From Treponema sp. (GTDB lineage Bacteria; Spirochaetota; Spirochaetia; Treponematales; Breznakiellaceae): a stretch of DNA of 29,526 nt. The DNA lies in NCBI GenBank assembly GCA_031266255.1, contig JAISBK010000061.1:1-29526 (forward strand), given 5' to 3'. Both the position numbers and the translations under genes were made by a program. The number at the start of each line of letters is the position of its first letter. Position 1 is the first letter of the stretch. Under the pieces are notes generated by a model that had not been told where the DNA came from, did not search any database, and saw nothing but the letters and a program-made list of their open reading frames with translations. Below, piece after piece: positions 1-5,826 of this stretch.

Positions 1-151
1 CAATATTACTGATAATCAAATCTGAAATGTTACCTTTGAAAAAGGTTACTTTATCACCAAGTAATTTGTAATATTGAGACAGCTTCATTAAGCCAATAGG
101 AGGATATTTATTCTTGTAATTTGGCTCTATGAGTAATACACTACGCTTCAT
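1..151 (-). CDS. Radical SAM protein, probable B12-binding type (N-terminus only)
   Basis: Too short for automatic ORF listing because the window ends inside it. Reading the minus strand from the ATG at 151-149 gives 50 open codons beginning MKRSVLLIEPNYKNKYPPIG and continuing LMKLSQYYKLLGDKVTFFKG. The pattern LLIEPNY...YPPIGLMKLSxYYxxLGDKVxFFKG is typical of the start of cobalamin-binding-domain radical SAM proteins, where a Rossmann-like domain precedes the CxxxCxxC cluster domain. The cluster itself would lie outside the window and is not seen. The start codon follows the stop of the GHKL ATPase gene by only 4 nt, so it is the fourth gene of the same operon. The substrate is unknown. The family call rests on the N-terminal pattern alone. 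Confidence 0.6.
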   Translation of the reverse strand, partial: MKRSVLLIEPNYKNKYPPIGLMKLSQYYKLLGDKVTFFKGNISDLIISNI

Positions 152-155
152 TGAA

Positions 156-1730
156 CTATTTGAATTCTTCTTTTATTTTTTCTATGAGTTCCTCTGAAAT
201 GCTGGGAGGCAGTGTATTCTTTATTATGGAGAGTATTTTGTCTATAAGCTTTCTTTCGCGTTTATTTAATCCTGAAAATTGATCAACAAAACGCGGTTGT
301 TTCTTGGAAATAGCATTCACGTCTATTTTGTCAAAAGTATCAGGAGTGATGTTTTCTTTTTTGTATTCTTTTTCAATCAACGTAATAACTTTCTTGAGAG
401 TATCATTGTTTTCAATATTGGATTTATCTACTTCTTTTTTAATTTTTTCAATTTTTTTTTCCGAATCAGCGGCATCTCTTCTTGCGGATTCAATTTTCTC
501 TGTTAAAGTTTCTTTTTCGTCGCCAATAAAACCTGTTCGTTCTTTTTCTTCAAATTCATCCTGATATTCAGATACTTTATTTATCTTCTTTATCGCATTC
601 TTATAAGCGCTTGCTTTGTAATAAATATTATGCAGTTTCTCACTATAAATCGTTTTCAATGCACGTTCAAATGATTCTAATATTTCATTTTCATTAAAAT
701 AATCGCGCCTTGAATTGGGTATTAAGTCGTTATGAATGCAAAATATTTCTCCGATAAAATAAGCATTATCCCTTTCATCTTTTGAAATCTTATGATCAAT
801 GAATACTTGCTCATTTCCTATCTGGATATTTCCTTTTCTTAAACGAATACCCCTATAATAATTTGAAATTCTGGGGATTTGTTTCTCAAACCGTGATATC
901 CCATACCAACCCCATGCCAGGATTTTATCTTTATTTTTTATGTCAAAAAATGAAACGTCTGTTATTTCGTCGTATTTTTTTCTTTCGTTACCATCTGATT
1001 TCTCGTATAAAAAGGTTTTATAAGGTTTATACAACTGGTCATTGTTTAAATAAATATAATATTCGTCAATACGAAAATCATTCTCCCTCGCATAGTCATA
1101 GATTTTCGTACAAAAAACAAAATGCGATCGATATGGTATTGGTGCTACCATAGACAAATATTCCTTTATCTCATTTATCTCTAAAAGAGTTTTGTTTTTT
1201 ACATTATTTAATATAACTTTTAAATAATGCTTTTCAGTATCCTCCGGGCATGTTTCAATATCAATTACAGACTTAACGACATTGCCAGCATCTTTAGTTA
1301 TTGCTTTATCATGTAACAGACAGCGCAATTTCTTTGCGTCCCACTTCATAATAGTTTTTGTATTTTCTCCAGGATATGAAGTTTCATATACAAGTTCATC
1401 ACAATATCCCAAACCGCCTAAACGACCTATTCCTCTGAAACCTTTATTCTTTGTCCTGTCTTTTTCCGAAAGGGCGATATTACCCAATGTTTTAAAAACT
1501 TTTTCGCTCTCTATACCTGTTGCATTATCTTCAATCACTATTTGTTCTTTTCCTATATCAATATTTATATGTACCTTACCTTCTTTCCTTTCTTTAAGAA
1601 TACCCAATTCAATTGCCTTATCTATTTGATCTGCGGCATTTTGAATATACTCACGATAAATAAATTTTGAATCCTCATACATTCCTTCCGTAAGAGTCTC
1701 AATAACCGTTTTCCCAATGCGAACATCCAT
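156..1730 (-). CDS. GHKL (Hsp90/HATPase_c_3-type) ATP-binding protein
   Basis: A 524-residue protein with an N-terminal GHKL ATP-binding fold. The N box is seen as EYIQNAADQID (E27, N31), the G1 box as EDNATGI (D68, G72), and the G2 glycine-rich lid as KGFRGIGRLGGLGY (about 96-109). These are the ATP/Mg contacts of Hsp90, MutL and type II topoisomerases. The middle part (about 150-370) would correspond to an Hsp90-like middle domain, but I see no HtpG-specific signature. Residues about 375-460 are rich in E and K and look like a coiled coil, followed by a short basic tail. At 524 aa it is shorter than HtpG (about 620). An AAAGGAG Shine-Dalgarno precedes the ATG, and the HerA gene ends 12 nt upstream. 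The gene is AT-rich, unlike the genes right of 5.5 kb. It is probably an ATP-driven clamp working with the neighbouring HerA/NurA proteins; that role is inferred. Confidence 0.85.
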   Translation of the reverse strand: MDVRIGKTVIETLTEGMYEDSKFIYREYIQNAADQIDKAIELGILKERKEGKVHINIDIGKEQIVIEDNATGIESEKVFKTLGNIALSEKDRTKNKGFRGIGRLGGLGYCDELVYETSYPGENTKTIMKWDAKKLRCLLHDKAITKDAGNVVKSVIDIETCPEDTEKHYLKVILNNVKNKTLLEINEIKEYLSMVAPIPYRSHFVFCTKIYDYARENDFRIDEYYIYLNNDQLYKPYKTFLYEKSDGNERKKYDEITDVSFFDIKNKDKILAWGWYGISRFEKQIPRISNYYRGIRLRKGNIQIGNEQVFIDHKISKDERDNAYFIGEIFCIHNDLIPNSRRDYFNENEILESFERALKTIYSEKLHNIYYKASAYKNAIKKINKVSEYQDEFEEKERTGFIGDEKETLTEKIESARRDAADSEKKIEKIKKEVDKSNIENNDTLKKVITLIEKEYKKENITPDTFDKIDVNAISKKQPRFVDQFSGLNKRERKLIDKILSIIKNTLPPSISEELIEKIKEEFK

Positions 1731-1742
1731 GTTTTTCTCCTT

Positions 1743-3404
1743 TTATTTATATTGCTTATATACCGGGTTTGGAAAATTTATTTTCAGAACCGATCGAAAT
1801 ATTGGATTCTGAATGATATATTCACCCTGCTTCAATCTTGTCATCATGTTTATATAGGTTCTTGGGATAAACTTATAATCCTTCTTTGAAATTTCTATGG
1901 CGTTAGTTCTCCCATAAGCGTGAGTAGAGCAATTTCCTGTTACCCGCTCATTTATTACACTTCTGAATTGTTCGGCAGAGAATAAAACAATCCCCAAAGA
2001 CCTTCCACGTTCCGCTATATCTATAAGTTGCTGTAGTATGGGTGAATTTTTTGGAACATCGCTAGATGCATATTTATTAAGTTCATCAATAAATATAATT
2101 ATCTTTTTTGGGATACCTTCTTCTTCTCGTTCTGGTTGGCCCAATTTTAGATTTATTACGTTTCTAATTACATCTCCAAAAACAAACCCCTGCATTGTTT
2201 CATCAAGTTTCGCAATGTCAATTACATATACGTCGTTTTTATTCAACCTTATGATGGCGTCTTGAATTCTTGTTTCCTTGTTATCGTATGCAACCCGGTT
2301 TGTAAAGACAGGATTCTTAATTGATTTGTTAATTATTCTCTTGAATTTTCTCCAGCTTGCAATCGCTATTTCCTTATCGATTTTTGTACTGCCAGCCCTG
2401 CAATACTCATCAAGTTCCTCATTAAATTCGTTCCATGTTTTAATCTGCCCGAATTTTCCCTGCTCAGAAATAATGTGATTTATAATGGAATCCATCGTTT
2501 GAGTAGTATCATCGATATTGGAAAACAGCAGATCCAAATTATCCTTATCTTGCTCATAAATATATTTGTAGAACTGAATAATATTTCTATCTTTCTGTGA
2601 AGACACTATTTCTTCATTTGCGTATGTGTTGCGATTAGCAGCGGTATAATATGGGTATAAATATTTTACATTTTTAAATGGACTTGTGGAAAGATTGAGC
2701 ATTTTATATATATTCTTATCTTTTTCGTCCAGCTCAGCGTTGGGCAAATCAATACCTAATAAATCCTTTCCCTTTACATTGAGAAAAATAAACGCGACGC
2801 TGTCGTCTTTTGGATCTTCAGCCATATATTTATCTTGTATCGCTTTCAATAGAAACATGGCATAAGAAGTTTTTGCGGCAAGTCCTGAAATTCCTGATAT
2901 ATTTAAATGAGCGCCTTCTGGTCCAATAAGAAAATCTGAATTGAAAGAAACAGGTAACAACACCCTGTTTCTTTCATCAGCGTTTTCGTACATTTTTATA
3001 TATCCGCATACTACGGGATTCTTATTAGTCAAACCCAGTGCATCTTTAACTTCTTCTTGATCGGCAAAACACACTTCCTGGCCATTTTGGACAGGAATGT
3101 AAATGTTCTTTGTATTTCCGATTACAGCCGCCTTGATGTAATTCATGCCTATTCTTTCAGTGTTTGAAGAAGCGTTTACATCTCCAAAATCGTTTGATAT
3201 ATAGCTTGTCAAATAACTAGGCGAATCGGTTATATGGGATATTTCTTCAATAACTCCATAGGTAATTGAATCGTTAATATGTTTCACTTTGATGACATCA
3301 AAGGGATTCAGTATCAGATTTTGGGAAGTCCAGAAGAAAAAATCATCTATTGTAGTCGGTCTGTTTTCAGTCGCGGCAACTTTTCCAATGACAGTATTTG
3401 ACAT
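1743..3404 (-). CDS. HerA-family hexameric DNA translocase/ATPase with HAS-barrel
   Basis: A 553-residue protein. Residues about 4-95 fit a HAS-barrel (IGKVAATENRPTT...NPFDVIKV), the N-terminal domain of HerA. The P-loop region is HLNISGISGLAAKTSYAMF (about 167-183): the K178-T179-S180 core is present, but the canonical GxxGxGKS is changed to GISGLAAKTS, one residue longer and with Ala before Lys. Walker B is IIIFIDELNKYA with D440-E441. A sensor-like SAEQF (476-480) and the C-terminal tail with QGEYIIQNP match HerA proteins. HerA is a hexameric dsDNA translocase that normally pairs with the NurA nuclease, encoded directly upstream here. An AAGGAG ribosome site overlaps the end of the NurA-like gene, so the two are probably translated together. 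AT-rich, and likely acquired together with its neighbours. Confidence 0.88.
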   Translation of the reverse strand: MSNTVIGKVAATENRPTTIDDFFFWTSQNLILNPFDVIKVKHINDSITYGVIEEISHITDSPSYLTSYISNDFGDVNASSNTERIGMNYIKAAVIGNTKNIYIPVQNGQEVCFADQEEVKDALGLTNKNPVVCGYIKMYENADERNRVLLPVSFNSDFLIGPEGAHLNISGISGLAAKTSYAMFLLKAIQDKYMAEDPKDDSVAFIFLNVKGKDLLGIDLPNAELDEKDKNIYKMLNLSTSPFKNVKYLYPYYTAANRNTYANEEIVSSQKDRNIIQFYKYIYEQDKDNLDLLFSNIDDTTQTMDSIINHIISEQGKFGQIKTWNEFNEELDEYCRAGSTKIDKEIAIASWRKFKRIINKSIKNPVFTNRVAYDNKETRIQDAIIRLNKNDVYVIDIAKLDETMQGFVFGDVIRNVINLKLGQPEREEEGIPKKIIIFIDELNKYASSDVPKNSPILQQLIDIAERGRSLGIVLFSAEQFRSVINERVTGNCSTHAYGRTNAIEISKKDYKFIPRTYINMMTRLKQGEYIIQNPIFRSVLKINFPNPVYKQYK

Positions 3405-3415
3405 TTCTTCACTCC

Positions 3416-4564
3416 TTAAAAAAGATTAAGAAAATATTCAGAGCTTAAATATTTGCTTTTTATGAATGTTTCGGTTAAAAATACCGGATATAAATGGTTG
3501 GCCCATCTGGTATCACTGCCATAAGCAACAGGATTTCTTTCATTTATTATATTGGCGGTTATATGATTGAGTTCCTCTGTTTCCAAGCCTTTTTCTTCCT
3601 CGTCAGCGGTAATTAAAATCTTTTCCAGCTTTAAAATACCGTCGAATGGACTATATGAATATTTTGCCTCTCTAATCCTGACATACCAGATGGCGAATTT
3701 AACGCTGCCAGATATTTTTGACTCGTACAGACAAGCAGGTGTTCTATGGTATAAAGGAAGTTTTGCCAGTCCTGACGCATTGACATTTCCCTGTATGTCC
3801 TTGCATTTTTCGGGATTAAATGATTTTGAAGCGCCGACGACCCAGCGATAGTTAGTTTTTATTATAGCAATATCCTTATAATTTCCTGTTCCCATTATTT
3901 TATATTCAAGCGAACCATCTTTCAATAAATAGGCATTGTTATCAAGTTTATCTCCTTTAGCCAGTTCAGCTACGGCTTTTTTTTCCATTTCTATCATCTC
4001 GTCCTGAATTTTTGCAACCCCAAGATCGTCGTATTTTTCATCGTCCTTTTTTGATTCTTTGTAATAGAGAACTTTGTGAATAACAATATTCCTTTTTTTT
4101 AATACCTCCATTGCACAAATTTTTTTCCTCAAACTCTCGAAATAATTATCCTTATAGCCGTCCTTATCTGAAGTTTCAGGAAGGACAATAACATGTATCT
4201 TTTCATTTTCAATACTATATCTCTTTATTTGACGCTGTATTCTTTGGCAACAGCCAACGCCGATTTGACCAGCAATGACCGGGAAAACCTTATTGTTGTA
4301 TATAATATCATCTACCTTATAAGTTCTTCTTGAGCCGTCCAAAAAATACCTGAATAGAGGCGCTTTGCCTTTAAGAACATTGGCATGGTTGGTCAAATTA
4401 ATAGTACCTTTTTGGTTTGGGGTTTCTCCGGAACGCTTCAAGGGGTTGTTTTCGGCATCATCATAATCAATAATTGATTGGACTCCCCTGTCAAGAGTGT
4501 ACTTATTGGTCTTGAAACTGACCCCCGATGTCTCCTTGGCGATAAATGCGGTTATTCTCTGCAT
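3416..4564 (-). CDS. NurA-domain nuclease
   Basis: 382 residues. The NurA signature FLDGSRR lies at 74-80 (D76-G77-S78) and is followed by FPVIAGQIGVG. A second acidic element is EMIEMEKKAVAEL (E192/E194), leading to LLKDGSLEY (D216). The C-terminal WANHLYPVFLTETF (354-367) matches the family's late His/Tyr motif. In archaeal NurA such Asp/Glu/His/Tyr residues form an RNase H-like Mn-dependent 5'-3' nuclease centre. Together with the downstream HerA ATPase this would form a DNA end-resecting machine. It is the first gene of the operon; the ATG at 4564 has an AAGGAT element about 8-13 nt upstream and a promoter candidate at 4596-4625. Overall similarity to well-known NurA proteins appears low, so the domain call rests on motif order and on pairing with HerA. 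Confidence 0.75.
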   Translation of the reverse strand: MQRITAFIAKETSGVSFKTNKYTLDRGVQSIIDYDDAENNPLKRSGETPNQKGTINLTNHANVLKGKAPLFRYFLDGSRRTYKVDDIIYNNKVFPVIAGQIGVGCCQRIQRQIKRYSIENEKIHVIVLPETSDKDGYKDNYFESLRKKICAMEVLKKRNIVIHKVLYYKESKKDDEKYDDLGVAKIQDEMIEMEKKAVAELAKGDKLDNNAYLLKDGSLEYKIMGTGNYKDIAIIKTNYRWVVGASKSFNPEKCKDIQGNVNASGLAKLPLYHRTPACLYESKISGSVKFAIWYVRIREAKYSYSPFDGILKLEKILITADEEEKGLETEELNHITANIINERNPVAYGSDTRWANHLYPVFLTETFIKSKYLSSEYFLNLF

Positions 4565-4595
4565 GGTACGATCCTTGTCCTTCTAAAAACATAAT

Positions 4596-4625
4596 AATAT
4601 AGAGAAATCTTTATGTATAGCTCAA
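4596..4625 (-). promoter_or_regulatory. Promoter candidate for the NurA-HerA-GHKL-radical SAM operon
   Basis: On the minus strand, TTGAGC (4625-4620) is followed after 18 nt by TATATT (4601-4596). Transcription would start near 4589, giving a leader of about 25 nt before the NurA-like ATG at 4564. No operator-like palindrome is obvious. Confidence 0.45.
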
Positions 4626-4755
4626 ACGAGTATGATTTTTTCGGCGTAAATCTCCGACGAGTCTGCAAACTTAACTTCTGGAGCGTATGGCGAAGGTTCT
4701 CAGAGCTCAGGCGGACACTCTCCGAGACCTGATTCGGAAAAGGAGTGATACCTCC

Positions 4756-5160
4756 ATGACCCTTGCCCCACTATCGGGAGACAGCCAGGACTTCCTCGCT
4801 GAAACTCTTGTCCATATAATCTATTCGCACAATGCGCGCGACAACCCCAACCTCGTTCCCAGCTACCTGGATATAAGCGACTTTGACAAGGATTTTAGCG
4901 ACGCCCACGGTCTCTGGAGCCTCCTCACGGCGATACGCCAGCTTGAGGAAGCCATCTCGGATACGATCATGGCGACCGGGAGTGAAGCCTATCGCGCGGC
5001 CCTCGCGGTCTACCACAACGTACAGGCGGCGGCAAATCCCTTCTCACCGGAGGTTCTTGGAGTATTGATGGACACGCTCATTGGTGCGGTTGTCTTCAAC
5101 GAGATGCGACCAGGTTTATTTGCAACGGCTTTTCACTTCATTTTATCAGATGGAGCGTAA
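4756..5160 (+). CDS. Hypothetical protein, orphan, GC-rich
   Basis: The frame is open from 4675 (stop TAA at 4672-4674). An upstream ATG at 4687 would give 157 aa, but its GGAG lies only 3 nt away. The ATG at 4756 has AGGAG (4741-4745) at a 10-nt spacing, so I prefer it, giving 134 aa starting MTLAPLSGDS. The sequence is mostly helical with no motif I recognise. Visible landmarks are SYLDISDFDKDFSDAHGLW, an Ala-rich stretch (YRAALAVYHNVQAAAN) and a hydrophobic end (VLMDTLIGAVVFNE). Its base composition is clearly GC-richer than the defence-like operon to the left. It may be a remnant of a phage or another mobile element. No function can be assigned. Confidence 0.5.
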   Translation: MTLAPLSGDSQDFLAETLVHIIYSHNARDNPNLVPSYLDISDFDKDFSDAHGLWSLLTAIRQLEEAISDTIMATGSEAYRAALAVYHNVQAAANPFSPEVLGVLMDTLIGAVVFNEMRPGLFATAFHFILSDGA

Positions 5161-5167
5161 TACATAA

Positions 5168-5269
5168 ATGCCGAAATCATATATGGACTTTGCTCATGAA
5201 ATTACCTCTGAAATCCTCTCTCATAGCTTGCTTGGACATGGATTATTTTCTGAATGTCAAGACAATTAG
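5168..5269 (+). pseudogene. 33-codon ORF, possibly the 5' remnant of a lost gene
   Basis: Starts MPKSYMDFAHEITSEILSHS and continues LLGHGLFSECQDN before a TAG. A GGAG (5153-5156) lies about 11 nt before the ATG, inside the end of the preceding ORF. The start looks like the amphipathic N-terminus of a normal protein, and the frame ends abruptly a few bases before a 15-bp inverted repeat. A deletion or insertion scar is therefore plausible. It could equally be a chance ORF. Confidence 0.3.
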
Positions 5270-5279
5270 GAATACCGGC

Positions 5280-5401
5280 GATAAACGCATAGAAATTCGT
5301 ATTTCCTTACAAGATAATGAGTGAGTTAAGGTAGTAAAAAAATAAGTTCGGCCTGTTAATTTCTTATACAACAAAGAATTAGCAAATTCTATGCGTTTAT
5401 C
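5280..5401. repeat. 15-bp perfect inverted repeat flanking about 92 nt
   Basis: GATAAACGCATAGAA at 5280-5294 is the exact reverse complement of TTCTATGCGTTTATC at 5387-5401. The interior is AT-rich and non-coding. It could be the termini of a tiny non-autonomous element, or a long-range RNA stem. No target-site duplication is evident. Confidence 0.5.
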
Positions 5402-5422
5402 CTGAAGGTTCCCGCAGGGGTC

Positions 5423-5451
5423 TTGACGCTTTGCGGGGCTTGATTCATACT
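5423..5451 (+). promoter_or_regulatory. Sigma-70-type promoter of the bS22-like gene
   Basis: TTGACG (5423-5428), a 17-nt spacer, then CATACT (5446-5451). Transcription would start near 5458, leaving a leader of about 68 nt with an AAAGGAG ribosome site at 5513-5519. Confidence 0.55.
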
Positions 5452-5525
5452 AAAATCAATTTCCTGCCCCCTAGGTACTTAGTTACTTGGGTTTACAGGA
5501 GCCATCTTACATAAAGGAGACGCTG

Positions 5526-5615
5526 GTGCCTTGCGGAAGAAAACGCAAACTGAGAAAGATTGCAACCCATAAACGTAAAAAAAAGCTCAGAAGGAATCGA
5601 CACAAAAATAAATAG
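5526..5615 (+). CDS. bS22/AURKAIP1-COX24-type small basic ribosomal protein
   Basis: A 29-residue, extremely basic peptide (MPCGRKRKLRKIATHKRKKK then LRRNRHKNK), too short for automatic ORF listing. It has a GTG start at 5526 and a strong AAAGGAG Shine-Dalgarno 6 nt upstream. The R/K-rich pattern with KIATHKRKKxLRRNRHK matches the short bacterial proteins of the AURKAIP1/COX24 (mS38/bS22) family, which bind the small ribosomal subunit in spirochaetes, Bacteroidetes and actinobacteria. It has its own promoter at 5423-5451 and stands alone upstream of dxs. Its housekeeping character marks the left edge of the conserved chromosome. Confidence 0.8.
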   Translation: MPCGRKRKLRKIATHKRKKKLRRNRHKNK

Positions 5616-5734
5616 CCTTCTTTACCCATTTCATTCAAGCGTTGTCTAACCCATGCCGGGACCGAGAGATAAGTGTATGCCGTGGATAGAGGTCGCCTTG
5701 GTTGGAGTCGTATTGCAGGGAAGGTTACTTGATA

Positions 5735-5778
5735 CCTAGAGTTCTTTTCAACCTAGTGACCTTGAAAAGAATTTTAGG
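5735..5778 (+). promoter_or_regulatory. 17-bp stem-loop upstream of dxs, possible terminator
   Basis: Left arm 5735-5751 (CCTAGAGTTCTTTTCAA) pairs with right arm 5762-5778 over 17 bp with two G-U wobbles, around a 10-nt loop. A T-rich stretch (TAATTATTTT) follows. It probably ends transcription from the bS22-like gene before the dxs promoter. The U-run is imperfect, so a regulatory stem is also possible. Confidence 0.5.
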
Positions 5779-5808
5779 TAATTATTTTCCCTGATAAATA
5801 GCATCATT

Positions 5809-5817
5809 TGGTATAAT
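5809..5817 (+). promoter_or_regulatory. dxs: Extended -10 promoter of dxs
   Basis: TG at 5809-5810, one base, then the consensus TATAAT at 5812-5817 make an extended -10. No good -35 is seen. The -10 box ends 9 nt before the dxs ATG, so the transcript would have at most a few leader bases. Confidence 0.6.
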
Positions 5818-5826
5818 AGTAATGGT

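Larger units (their letters stand above)
5161..5525. other. Junction region without an established gene
   Basis: About 365 nt between the orphan ORF and the bS22-like gene. It holds a 33-codon, possibly truncated ORF (5168-5269), a 15-bp inverted repeat (5280-5294 and 5387-5401) and the promoter of the next gene (5423-5451). The stretch between the repeat arms is AT-rich and has no coding signal that I can see. Confidence 0.6.

Noticed and set aside
5671..5734. Short ORF of about 20 codons (MPWIEVALVGVVLQGRLLDT)
   Set aside because: No convincing ribosome site or family; it lies in the leader region before dxs.
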